From assembly GCA_049999805.1 (NCBI GenBank), contig JBNGIO010006314.1:266173-318452 (forward strand): DNA of 52,280 nt. Direction: 5' to 3'. The translations under genes were made by a program, and so were the position numbers. The stretch's first letter is position 1. Every line of letters starts with the position of its first letter. The notes under the pieces are model-generated. The model saw only the letters and a list, made by a program, of their open reading frames with translations, made no database searches and was not told where the DNA came from. Positions 31,976-42,596 of the stretch are shown here, piece after piece. Source of the stretch: Folioceros fuciformis. Lineage: Eukaryota; Anthocerotophyta; Anthocerotopsida; Anthocerotales.

Positions 31976-33387
31976 GATCGCGACCAGCAGCGGGTGAAGG
32001 GAATCCTGGCCCGCGTGGCCGCGCCGTCGTTGGCGGCATCGGAGGCCGCCGGCGGATTCCAAGGCCGCGTCGTGTCCGGCCTCCCCAGCGGCAGCGGCGA
32101 GTACTTCGTCACTCTGGGGATCGGCTCCCCGCCCGTCCAGACTTCGCTGGCGATCGACACCGGAAGCGACCTGCTCTGGCTGCAATGCTCGCCTTGCCAG
32201 GTGAAGCAAATCATCCAACACACGTACCCTTCGGGCTCGGCCGGACAATGCAACTTCTTTCCCACCCGCCGTGGTTCGCCGCTTTGATGATTTCATGGTT
32301 CACGAGATCGTTTGACGCCACAGTGCCCCCTCACCTCAGGATTGCTACAACCAAGACGGCCCGATATTCGAGCCCCGGCGATCCACCTCGTATCGCACCC
32401 TCGGGTGCGGGAGTCCGCAGTGCCTGCTCTTGGACGAGCACGGCTGCTCGGGCACGTCGTGTCTCTACGAGGTGGACTACGGGGACGGGAGCTTCACAGT
32501 GGGAGACCTCGCCACCGACACGCTCATACTCGCGCCCCAGGCGGGCAGGCAATTCTCGGTCCCCAACGTGGCGCTGGGATGCGGGCACGACAACCAGGGC
32601 CTCTTCGCGGGCGCGTCGGGCTTGCTGGGCCTCGGCCGGGGCGCGCTCTCCTTCCCGTCCCAGCTTCGATCCACCTTGGGCCCCGTCTTCTCCTACTGCC
32701 TGGTGGATCGCGACAGCGCCTCCTCCAGCTCCCTCTCCTTCGGCCACTCCGCTATCCCGCAAGGTATTCCACCCGCTACTAACCCTCATCAATCCTGCAT
32801 AACTATGTGACCACCTGACCAACCAAACTAACTAGCTCCGCGCTCCGATCCGCCATGACTTCGCAGGGACGCTCTTCACGCCCCTCCTCACCAACCCCAG
32901 GGCGAGGACGTTCTACTTCGTCGGCCTGGAAGGCATCAGCGTCGGCGGGGCGGCGGCGGCTATCCCGGCGGAAGAATTCGCGATCGGGCCGTCGGGGGCG
33001 GGAGGCGTGGTGCTGGACTCCGGGACGTCCATCACCCGCCTCACTGCGGTGGCCTACAACGCCACACGCGACCTGTTCGTGAGCAAGGCCGCGCCCTACC
33101 TCGGCCAGCCGGCCGCCTCCTTCGCCATTTTCGATACGTGCTTCGACCTGTCGCAGCGGCGGAGCGTGCAGGTGCCCGAGCTCAGCCTGCGCTTCCATGG
33201 AGGCCTGGAATTGCCGCTCCCGCCTAGGAACTACATGCTGCAGGTGGATGCCTCGGGAACCGTCTGCCTCGCTCTCGCCCCGAGCCCCGGCCCGCTCTCC
33301 ATCATCGGCAACATCCAGCAGATGGGAACCCGAATTGTGTACGATGCCGCGGGCGGACGCATCGGCTTCGCGCGCAACCAGTGCTAG
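31976..33387 (+). CDS. Nepenthesin-type aspartic protease (A1), N-terminus lost in gap
   Basis: Exons 31976-32200 (entered from the gap), 32340-32763 and 32867-33387, with GT-AG introns of 139 and 103 bases; 389 residues visible. The first catalytic motif is LAIDTGSDLLWLQC and the second VVLDSGTSITRL, so both active-site aspartates are present. The Cys-rich nepenthesin insertion follows the first motif (CSPCQDCYNQDGPIFEP, then GCGSPQC and SCLYEVDYGDGS). Other blocks are GCGHDNQGLFAGASGLLGLG, FSYCLVDRD and, at the end, LSIIGNIQQMGTRIVYD and IGFARNQC. Such enzymes are secreted or plastid endopeptidases acting in stress, reproduction or nutrition. The frame just after the gap (DRDQQRVKGILARV) resembles the usual propeptide segment; the start codon cannot be placed. 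Confidence 0.93.
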
Positions 33388-33786
33388 CTAGACTCGGGCA
33401 TGTCCGAGACTGTGCTCTCGGATTCCTCTCATCGTTCCCCTTCCATGCTCTCCGCCGAGTGTGGAAACTCGTTTATGTGGTGGAAAACACATGTTGTAAT
33501 CGAAAACTCTAATCAGGTTGAAGAAGAATTCTATTAGAATTTCGAGATGGAATTAGAAGTTGGTAGTTGACACAAATATATGGTATATCTTGGTATTTGG
33601 TAGCTACTCCTTCTGAAGGACGTCCTTCCCTCTAGGACCTCTAAGAACATATTCCTTTTAAGTACTCCTCTACGTTATTTTCCTAAAGCACGATGCTTAA
33701 TCCTGCGATTCCTATAACTGTGCATTTATTCATTTCAGCTAAATCTAGTAACTATACTGGATGCTGTTGGTTAGGTTGCCCCTATA

Positions 33787-33794
33787 TTAGGGTT
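33787..33794. promoter_or_regulatory. Telo-box in the promoter of eS24 copy 1
   Basis: TTAGGGTT (AACCCTAA on the other strand) lies 87 bases upstream of the ATG. Telo-boxes are frequent in plant ribosomal protein promoters. The same element is at 35343-35350 ahead of copy 2. The remaining interval 33388-33880 shows nothing else. Confidence 0.5.
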
Positions 33795-33880
33795 CACGGA
33801 GACGTGTTTCTTATTAGCGCATGAAGCCTGACATTGCGAATTGCGAACTGCTCACCTCGGCGATCTAAGCCTATCCGACC

Positions 33881-34705
33881 ATGGCGGACACTAGGGCGTG
33901 CACCTTGCGCACCCGCAAGTTCATGACCAACCGCTTGTTGGCGCGAAAGCAATTCGTGAGTGTTAATCTCTGGTGGTTGTGGGATTTCCGTCTTTGTGTC
34001 CGGCTCTGCTCTTTGTCTGAGCTCAGTGGTTGGATGTCGGCATCAGGTTATTGACGTGCTCCATCCTGGAAGGCCTAACGTCTCGAAGGTACGGGTCGAT
34101 GCTCGGGTGCAATGGAACGGTCTTCGTAGGTGTGCGTTGAAGCCTTTAGGTTTGTCGGAACTCGCTCGCTCACTCTTCGATGTCATGTTGTTTTTCTTCC
34201 AGGCGGAGCTGAAGGAGAAGCTTGCTAAAGTTTACGATGTGCGAGACGTTCAGACCATTTTCGTGTTCGGGTTCCGGACGCAGTTTGGAGGAGGGAAGTC
34301 CACTGGCTTCGGGTTGATCTATGACAACCTGGACGCCGCCAAGAAGTACGAGCCCAAGTACCGGCTCATTAGGGTAAGGCTTCGGAATTTTGGGATGTTC
34401 TTGGAGGTGTCGAACTAAGGTCTGTTTTCGGTTCAAGGTCCCCTCACTTTCTCCTGTGGCTGCTACGAGCAGAACGGTCTGGCGACCAAGGTTGAAAAGT
34501 CGCGGAAGCAAATGAAGGAAAGGAAAAACCGTGCCAAGAAGATTCGTGGAGTGAAGAAGGTGAGTGATATCTGGTTGTTCCATTGCACGACGTTTGTGTT
34601 CGCCGTCGGAGATGAGGAAGTTTGCCTTTATCTTACTTCATGCTGGTCTGGTCCAATCTGCAGACCAAGGCTAGCGGAGAAGCTGCCAAGGGAAAGAAGA
34701 AATGA
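33881..34705 (+). CDS. RPS24: 40S ribosomal protein eS24, copy 1
   Basis: Five exons: 33881-33955, 34047-34088, 34203-34373, 34473-34559 and 34664-34705. All junctions are phase 0, giving 138 residues, the usual length. Signatures are [19 protein letters not shown], then [14 protein letters not shown], then [20 protein letters not shown] and [20 protein letters not shown], then [15 protein letters not shown], and a Lys-rich end GEAAKGKKK. It is a component of the cytosolic small ribosomal subunit. It differs from copy 2 at three visible positions (T4/A, L9/V, and V/S in the VRDVQTIF segment). Introns are 91-114 bases. Confidence 0.97.
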
Positions 34706-35025
34706 GGTTGTTTATCTACGTAGGCGGCGCTGCCGTCCCACAACTGGACCAAGGCATGCTTGGCGATTCTCTCTTAAACGAGTTGGGAGTGCTGCCGAGA
34801 CAGTGTTTAACGTGTTCTATCCTGTTCCAGTTTTCGAACCGGTGTTATTCTTTTTTTGTAGCTTTCTAGATTGCGTTCACCTTCCTGCTACTCTATATGG
34901 TAGTTGGCCTTGATGTGCCAATTAGCAATTGATTCTAGTGCATTGGTCACCGTCTTTCCCTCAATTCTGCTCTTAGGAGCAAGTTTGTACAGTTTAGTTT
35001 GAAATCGTCGGTTACCAAAGCCACA

Positions 35026-35164
35026 AGTGGATGCCTCCGGGACCGTCTTCCTCGCCCTCACCCCGCGCCCCGGCCTGCTCTCCATCAGCGGCAAGCAGAT
35101 GGGAACTCGAATTGTGAACGATGCTGCGGGCGGACTCATCGGCCTCGCGCGCAACCATTTCTAG
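35026..35164 (+). pseudogene. Copied 3' end of the aspartic protease
   Basis: Matches the last exon of the protease from about 33244 onward (GTGGATGCCTC, then CTGCTCTCCATCA, then GATGGGAACTCGAATTGTG) and ends with ARNHF and a stop at 35162-35164. It lacks both catalytic motifs and has a six-base deletion in the segment that reads IIGNIQQM in the parent. It is a by-product of the tandem duplication, not a gene. Confidence 0.88.
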
Positions 35165-35342
35165 ACTCGAGCACGTCCTCCGGAACCCTCTCATCGTTCC
35201 CCCCTTCCACATTCGGCATCGCCTGTCGAAACTTATCACGTCTTATAGTCTGAATTAGACAGTTTCTTCATATGGAGATAAATACCAATAACAACCGGTC
35301 CTTTCCTAATCACTATATGTGGATGTTACACCTTACCCTATA

Positions 35343-35350
35343 TTAGGGTT
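35343..35350. promoter_or_regulatory. Telo-box in the promoter of eS24 copy 2
   Basis: TTAGGGTT, 83 bases before the ATG, in the duplicated context TATTAGGGTTCACGGA also found at copy 1. Its retention while surrounding bases changed is consistent with function. Confidence 0.5.
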
Positions 35351-35432
35351 CACGGAAACGATTGAGTCTTTTGCCAAACGCAGCCTCAGGCCGTCTGCCG
35401 TTTTGCCTCCTCGATTAAGGGCCTGTCCGACC

Positions 35433-36273
35433 ATGGCGGACGCTAGGGCTTGCACTGTGCGCACCCGCAAGTTCATGACCAACCGCTTGCTGGCGCGCAA
35501 GCAATTCGTGAGTGTTAATCTCTGCTTGTTTTCTGATCTCCGTCTCCCCTCCCGGTTCTGCTCTTGGCCTGAGCTTGGTGGTTGGATGTTGGCATCAGGT
35601 TATTGACGTGCTCCATCCTGGAAGGCCTAACGTCTCGAAGGTAGGTGTTTGAGCTCGGGTGAAGTCGAGAGGTTTTTGTGTGCGTGGAAACTTGTTGATT
35701 GTCGGAGCTTGCTAGCTCACTCCTCGAAGTCATGTTGTTTTTCTTCTAGGCGGAGCTTAAGGAGAAGCTAGCTAAAGTTTACGATGTGAGAGACTCACAA
35801 ACCATTTTCGTGTTCGGGTTCCGGACACAGTTCGGAGGGGGCAAGTCCACAGGCTTCGGCCTGATCTACGACAACCTGGACGCCGCCAAGAAGTACGAGC
35901 CCAAGTACCGGCTCATTAGGGTAAGGTTTCGGAATTTTGAGGATGGGTTTGCAGGGTTTCGGAATTTTTGAAGATGGTTTTGGAGGTTTTCGGACTAAGG
36001 GTCCCTCACTTTCTCCTGTGGCTGCTACGAGCAGAACGGTCTGGCAACCAAGGTGGAAAAGTCGCGGAAGCAGATGAAGGAAAGGAAGAACCGCGCCAAA
36101 AAGATTCGCGGAGTAAAGAAGGTGAGTGAGATGTTGTTGCTCCACTCCACTACTCGTGTGGAGATGTTGGCCGTTCGAAATGATGAAATTTGCCATGATC
36201 TTACTCCGTGTTGGTCTGCTTCAACCTGCAGACCAAGGCCAGCGGAGAAGCTGCCAAGGGAAAGAAGAAATGA
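35433..36273 (+). CDS. RPS24: 40S ribosomal protein eS24, copy 2
   Basis: Five exons: 35433-35507, 35599-35640, 35750-35920, 36035-36121 and 36232-36273. The architecture and 138-residue length are the same as for copy 1. The protein begins [19 protein letters not shown] and keeps all family blocks. Synonymous changes outnumber the three or so replacements relative to copy 1, so both copies appear to be under protein-level constraint. Intron 3 holds a small internal duplication (TTTCGGAATTTT twice, about 35927-35965) absent from copy 1. Confidence 0.97.
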
Positions 36274-37014
36274 GGTTGTTCGTGTGGACGGCGCTGCTGT
36301 CCCACGACTGGACCATGGCGCGCTTGGCGACTCTCTGTTAAACGAGTTGGGAGTGCTGTCGAGACATTATTTCACGTGTTCTATCCTGTTCCAGTTTTGA
36401 GACCGGTGTTCCTTTTTTTCGTAGTAGCTCTCCAGAGTGCGTGCGCCTTTTTGCGGCTCTGAATGGTAGTCGGCCTTGTTGTGCCGATTAGCAATTGATT
36501 CTAGTTCTGTCTGTTTTTGCCAATCTGCGTCCTGCCTATGAGGCCCTTGCAGCATCGTTCGTCTGGAATGCGTGCTTCTCCGGAAGCGAGGCTTCTGTAT
36601 CCACCACGCGACCGTTCTACGCCGAAGTAGGCTTTCTCCCAGCGGTTCCGGCGCGCAAATAGGTACATCACAGTCGGAAATCGTCGGTTACCAAAGCCAC
36701 ACCGGTCAACGGTCACAAGAGAGGCTGAAAAGATAGATACCCCTTGCATGCCTGCCTGCGTGTGTCCGGAGGAAGTTTTACGCCTTTGTGTTCAATCGCG
36801 CCGGTGGAAGTTGGTCGAACTGGCGGAGCGTGGTTGTGTGAGGGACTAAATTTGTCGGAGAGTGAGCCCTGTCGTGATCGACAATCAGTAGCCCTGGAAT
36901 GGCAAGGGGGATGGGAGCGCGGCGACGCTATTCGTGCCGGAATTGGGAGACGGAGATGGAGGGGTAGGCAGGCAGGCTCCACTTCGCTGAGGGAGTGTGA
37001 TGTGATGAGATGAG
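36274..37014. other. Intergenic, eS24 copy 2 to SPL2-like gene
   Basis: The first 430 bases belong to the duplicated unit. The rest is the 5' flank of the RING gene. No other feature is recognised. Confidence 0.4.
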
Positions 37015-39214
37015 ATGACGTCACATGATGAAGAGCTGTGCGCGGCGCTCACAAGGATGGCCCTGGCCGGGGACGGAGTGGTCTTGGGCCTGGGGATGGC
37101 CGTGCTGGCTGTTCGAACATGGTGCAAATTCCGAAAACATTCCAAGGCTCTGAAGCAGGTGCAGGAGACCTCGGTCACGTCCATCGCGGACCTGCGGAGT
37201 TTGGCTCAGGAACAGGCGGAGGCGGCGAGCGCGGAGGCCAGCAAGGTATATCCGGCTCCGAAGTGGAGCGGGTTCTTCTCCCCCAGTGCCAGCGACCGGG
37301 GTAAAGTCCGGGAACCGTCTCTTGTGATTGTGCGGGGGAAGGTTCAGACCAAGGCGTCCGTTGAGCCGCAAGGGAAGCCTGAGGATGCGGATGCGCTTGT
37401 GGCTCAGAACGTGGGGGACAAGGCCGTGTTTGTGGAGCGCACGCAGACGGTAGCTTACTTGATTTTGTAGCGTGGTGGCATTTTCTGCATGCGTGCGTGT
37501 CTCTTCTCTTGCGTGAGACGTGAGCTGGATAGGAGTTGCTAGCGTTGCTCATGATAGTTGCGATGTTTTTGCTGTTAATCAGTATGTGCACACTGAGATG
37601 TACACCTTATTGGGATGGATAACACAAAGGGACTTGGTGACTTTCACTCAGAACATGGTACGCTGACGCAAAGCTCTAACCTCTTTCCTTTGTCTGCTTC
37701 TTGCTCTGTCCGTCTCTTTTTCAGTGTCTGTACAATGAGTGGAGGGGTATTTTTGGTTGGTCCGAATGGACCAACCTGTTGGGATGGGGTCCGTTCAAGG
37801 AGCAAGTCACTATCTCGAGAAGGAAGGTATGGCAGCAGGAATTCTTAAGGTTTTTGCTTAGGTCCTTGCTGGAAAGACTCGAATTTTAAGTATCGCTAGG
37901 GTTCGGGTCCTCAGATATGGCAAGTGCAGGGCTCCATTTTGCTGGGCTCGAAATTTGGTTGATGCTAGGCTGGCTTTTCATCCCACTCAAGGGATGGTCC
38001 TTTGCTAAGACGTGGATTGCCAGCCTTCTCGTTCTCGCATACTTCAGGTGTCTAGGGGCTGTACATGACGTGGAGCCCTTTCTTTTGACGACTTCTCACG
38101 TTGCTGTGGTGGTTTGTCAGGTACCCTTTGTGTTGGTAGAGCAGGGATTACATCTGTCGGCCGAGGGGAAATCAAAGATGCCTTTATTTGTGCATGTTGA
38201 CCTCAATGATTCAAGGCATTCTTTGCCTCTTGTAACAGTGTACCACCAACTCCACCCTGTGCCCGCTTCCTCCTACACCTTCTTGCAGGCCATGTTTGGG
38301 CGAAGATATCCGGTACGTATAACTCCGGGAGTTTGCTAAGGCTGACATTTTCGTCACTCTCCAGATCATTGCCGTATTAAATCCTGTTCATCTTTGACGT
38401 TCTTATGCCTACTTTGGAGACACAGGTTGGTCTTTTAGATGAGGAAAAAATAGTTCCTGTTGGCAAAGAGATCACAGCAGTTGGTTTCCTTGCCCTAAGT
38501 TCGGATGGTAGCCCAGTGATCAAGTCATGCAAAAGGCTACCCTGTTTCCTGTAAGATCCTCCTGTCAAACTGATGCCTACCTTTCGTACCCACCCAAGTA
38601 TCAAACATAGCGATTGATGTCTGCTACGTGTAGAGTTCCTTTCGTAGGTCCTCACATGTGCTTTTTGAACTTTGTGCGGTTTGCAGAACCGAGTATACAC
38701 GAGATCAGCTTGTGACTGAACTAGCAAGCGGCTCAAGAATTTTGCTTTGGACTGGTATTGTGGTTACCACAATAGCAGCCGGTGTTCTGGGCTACGCTTT
38801 GATCAAGTATGTGTGGATGTGTCATGCTTCACAGATTTGCTTTTGGATCTATTGGACTCTCCTTCCCGAGTCAGTACTTGCACATAACAAGGAGGCAGAG
38901 TCATTTTTAATACATCTAAGTTTTGCAGGAACTTTGTCAAATGGAAAGCACGGAGACAGATGAGACAGCGGCAGGATGAAGAAAGCAGGCAGGAAAGGTT
39001 GCTAGTTGAGGAAGAGCATGAAGATATTGCTGATGTGCCAGATGGGCAGCTCTGTGTTGTTTGTTTGCTGCGGAGGAGAAGGGCAGCATTCATCCAGTGT
39101 GGTCACAGGGTTTGCTGTGGGACTTGTGCCCAAAGAGTTGAGCAAGGGGCGAACCCAAGGTGCCCTGTATGCAGGCAGAATGTGATCGGCACCATACGCG
39201 TGTATGATGGCTAG
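37015..39214 (+). CDS. SP1/SPL2-like RING E3 ubiquitin ligase (MUL1/MAPL family)
   Basis: Six exons: 37015-37449, 37725-37826, 38121-38312, 38426-38550, 38687-38806 and 38929-39214. Phases close and give 419 residues. An N-terminal membrane segment lies at about residues 17-35 (GVVLGLGMAVLAVRTW). The GIDE/BAM domain region includes SLVIVRGKVQ, VERTQTCLYNEWRGIFGW, VTVYHQLHPVPASSYTFLQA and PVGKEITAVGF. A second membrane segment is SRILLWTGIVVTTIAAGVLG, followed by a basic KWKARRQMRQRQ. The C-terminal C3HC4 RING reads CVVCLLRRRRAAFIQCGHRV then CCGTCA and CPVCRQ. Relatives sit in the chloroplast, peroxisome or mitochondrial outer membrane and ubiquitinate import components such as TOC proteins. 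It resembles SPL2 most by eye, but SP1/SPL1/SPL2 cannot be separated without a tree. Confidence 0.93.
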
Positions 39215-39717
39215 CGACCTGTACTCCCGTGATTGTGACTGTGCGGGCGTATGCAGCAGTTCTGTGCACCACTGAGGATTACAGCTCAAGCAAGGACCGG
39301 GTTCCCCAGCATATCAGAGGTGTGGGTTCCATGAAGATGCAAAGTAGGATCTCGACAAGGCTGGGATTCACACTGCCAGAACTGTTGGAGCTTACGGGCG
39401 TGTGGATGAGAAACAAGCTTACATCTCTCAGGTACACAATGCGATACAGGTTCACAAGAAATTTTGGAATTCAAAGCTGGTGAGGTGGACCACCTGACGG
39501 CTTTACTTTCTCTAATATGCATGAAAAAAACTGTAAGATATTGTGCGGAACGGTGTACAGGCAGGCCGGCTTCGAGAAAACAAAGCAAATGCGGACGTGA
39601 CAAACGAGCGTGGCGACTGGGATCTGCATCGTGCCAAACCTGGCCAAGCCGACGTTGATTCGTTAAGTTAGGCTCAATAGTACGATACGTATTTTCGCAA
39701 CAAAAAGCGTTTGGCCA
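39215..39717. other. Convergent 3' interval (RING gene / POLA2)
   Basis: Untranslated regions of two convergent genes. No additional feature is seen. Confidence 0.4.
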
Positions 39718-42367
39718 TCAAATTTTTACAATTGCCACTTTCGTCCGCCTTGTGGGAGGTTCAACTCCTGTAGAAGGCAGCAGTAGAATCTCTGCAAAAG
39801 TCCCGCCATTTATCCCTTTGGCAAGGCGGCCAGGATTTACTGACAGGCAGGAGGCGTCACGTGTAGCGTCACCTGAGTCTGAAGTCCGGTCGAGTGGAGA
39901 AAAAACCTTCACACACGTAGCAAGCCGCTGAGTAACCGGTATCTGTCTCAAACACGAAGACACGCAGTTCTTGACAGATATCGAAGACGGCCTACCTTAG
40001 CAAAGGGATTGAGGTCTGACGGCAAAAACAAAATGTCGGGATTGCAAGGCAAATCCAGTGAGCCCGGAGCGAGTGAAAAATCCACCACTGTGCCGATGGC
40101 TGGAGGATAGAGAGGATAGAAACTGCAGACGGCCATTCCGCGCCTCAACGCCATGGCCACCACAACCAAACCATGCTTCAAGCAGCGGGTGTGGCGTACA
40201 AAGATGCTCACCTTCGCTGCCCGATGATGTGGTTGCTTAGCCTCGTCATGCGGTCGCTTCCGGTGCCGGGGGCCACTCTTGAAATTTCTTCGCTGCTCAG
40301 GTGACGGAGGATGTCGAGGGTACAGCACCCGATGTTTAGCTGCGAGATGTTTCTCCTTGTTAGTCAGAATCCAGCTTCGGCTACATGTCTGCACATTCGC
40401 AGTGGAGGATATGCTCGTTCTACCTCATTGCAGCGGAACACCACAGGGTTGGCAAAGAATGACATCTGCAAGATCACAACATTTGCAGAACCGTTAGGTC
40501 ATGAACTGAGTACGGCCAAGTTCCTTAGCTGTTTGCAAGAAGTTCAGTGAACTTACCAGCTTGTGCGGGTCCTCAAAATCATCAGCATTAAACGGAGGCT
40601 GCACGACAAAACGCTCCTGGTTTAGAATGAGTGCGAACACAAGCAATGGTGATTGCGAGAAATGCAGCATAATTCACCTGAGGGAACACAGATACATGGT
40701 GTGAATCTCGTGAAGAGGGCACCAAAGCAACCCGTGCCCCAGCTCCCATGTCCTCGCAGTAACTCTCTATCTGCCATTCTGACGTCATGTCGTGTTCAGA
40801 TTGCGAACGAAAAGCTGTAGAAGTGGTCTAGTCCATTTGGATACCAACTTGCTGGGAGGTCCAGACAGAGGTCAGTTGAAGCTGACCCGAGATCGCACTT
40901 CTTCATCAAATATGCGCTTGAACGTTTTGGTCGCCAGACCACTCTTGATCGAAGGATGCTCTGAGTCTACAAAGGGACCCATCTGTGAAGGGGAAGGAAC
41001 GACCCTGCTTCAGGACCTCACACAGCAAGATACATAAGAAGTTCTAGATTGAAGAAAAAGTTGGTGCAGTACAAACCAGCAGCAGGAGGTTGGGCCGCTT
41101 CTTTACAGCGTAGCCGAGGAGCTCCACGAGAGGTTCGAAAGCCAGATTGTCAGAGGTTGTGAAAGGGCCAGCGGCAGCCACCTTGCAATGTGCCACCCAC
41201 AGCACTGTTAGATGTTGTGAGCAGGATCAAGCATCCAGACTCGTTGAACTGAAGACCACATACTGACAATGGTCAGTGCACTTGGGCTCCCGAGTGCTGC
41301 AGGTTGCTTCCATAAGGGGCTGCTGGAGGCCTGTCGTTTGGCAGCAGGGCCACCGTCCTCGTCTACCTCCAGCCTTGGGCATGGCAGAGAATCGAAAATG
41401 CGGGAAGCAACGAGGCAGTGCCCGCTTGGATTATGGCCCTCCACGGCAATCACCTGGCAGACACATGTTACACCGCAATAGTACAAACCTATGTGGATCG
41501 GGATGGCAATGCATACGACATGAAGAAACGGGCTGGCACAGACCTGGCCAGGGAAGAGGGAAAATTGTGGGATGTTTCGGAGATCAAGACGAACCCTCTG
41601 ACCTCCAGAATACTCAACGCTGCCACCATGAACAGTTCCTACTTCAGACCAAAACCAAGTTCATGATTCCCTGACTCATCGGGTACTTCAATTCTCACCT
41701 CCCTTCCAGCACAACCGAGTTCTCGCTCAAAGCATCTTCCCCGTCACTGCACACTCTGCCCACGACACACACGGGCTCCTGCATCAATCAAGGCTCCAGA
41801 GGTCAGCGACTCAAATTGCATCAGGCAACAATGTGGGCAGCTCGATTGGAATAGATGGTCTCCATTGCACCTGAGAAGCGAGTGCGGCATGATGCGAGGC
41901 GGTAACGTTCTCCACCTCCGCCAGATGCCTTGCGAAATTTCGTGTCCTGCGTTCCAGAGCACGCCACTGAAACAACAATGCCACTGTCAGACATCTCTGT
42001 CTGCTCCCACCCACCATTCTAGCCCAATTCGACGAGTTACCCTGTCCTCGATGCGGTCCCTCATGTACCGACAGAGCGGGTCCGGCCCCGAGCTCAGCAC
42101 CTCGATCTCGCACCTAGGGATGGGAGGCAATCTCCTCACGACACCACCATCTGGGTGGTCAGGTTCGGGATCAGGGTTGCCCTCTGCGTCCAGCCGCAGG
42201 TGGGCATTGAAGCAAAACTGTGCCACGAACTTGGTGGCCCGGCTGTAGAACGGGGAGATCGGGCTGTAGCTGGATTTGACGCGCCTGGGGCCGTCCAGAG
42301 AGGGCCCGGCTCTCAACGAGGAGGGGGTCTGGGGGAGAGCTGCTCCTTCCACCTCCATATCCGCCAT
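39718..42367 (-). CDS. POLA2: DNA polymerase alpha subunit B (primase-pol alpha regulatory subunit)
   Basis: Exons: 42041-42367, 41871-41966, 41699-41778, 41544-41619, 41264-41453, 41077-41204, 40887-40982, 40678-40770, 40557-40598, 40424-40465, 40212-40339, 39996-40122 and 39718-39942. Phases close; 549 residues from ATG 42367. Blocks in order: SRATKFVAQFCFNAHL, RYMRDRIEDR, VGRVCSDGEDALSENSVVLE, GGQRVRLDL, FSLFPGQVIAVEGHNPSGHC (OB fold), AAAGPFTTSDNLAFEPL, MGPFVDSEHP, GAGARVALVPSSRDSHH, SVFPQPPFNADDFEDPHKL, IGCCTLDILRHLSSEEISR, QRSFYPLYPPA, DILFLPSDLNPFAK, VNPGRLAKG. This is the OB plus inactive calcineurin-like phosphoesterase core. It tethers the catalytic subunit in replication initiation. 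The N-terminal helical domain of about 80 residues known in relatives is not found; the true start may be an unseen exon. Confidence 0.92.
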
Positions 42368-42596
42368 CACGCGCTGGAACAGGCCCCGGAAATGTGTCAC
42401 ATTCTGTAGAAGGAAAAGCGTGCTCGCATTTCCGGCCGAGCGCGGGAAGGCTGGAAGGCGGGAACCAGGCTGCTTGCGGCGACCCTGGTTTAGGATCTGG
42501 GTTGAGAGTTGGGTTCGAGGCGTCGGAGTCGAGGGACAGGGAAGAACTACTGATTGTACTTAGTTTATCGCGACGCTGAGGCTGCATGGTATCGGG
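42368..42596. promoter_or_regulatory. Head-to-head promoter interval, POLA2 / PORR copy 2, with E2F-like cores
   Basis: 229 bases separate the two divergent ATG codons. GCGGGAA occurs at 42442-42448 and 42458-42464, i.e. TTCCCGC read in the POLA2 direction, about 75-100 bases before its ATG. This is the core of E2F sites typical of S-phase genes, though neither has the full TTT prefix. Confidence 0.45.

Larger units (their letters stand above)
33244..36701 (+). repeat. Tandem segmental duplication: protease 3' end plus eS24 gene
   Basis: Unit 1 runs from about 33244 to 35025 and unit 2 from 35026 to about 36701. Each starts with GTGGATGCCTC of the protease last exon, contains a complete five-exon eS24 gene and ends with GAAATCGTCGGTTACCAAAG (35001 and 36676). 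The junction at 35025/35026 joins the unit end directly to the copied protease exon. Exons are nearly identical, while introns and flanks have diverged, so the event is not very recent. Confidence 0.88.

Noticed and set aside
37917-38339. 140-codon open frame inside the SPL2-like gene
   Set aside because: Its first two thirds are intron; only 38121-38312 is the real exon 3, joined in phase to its neighbours.
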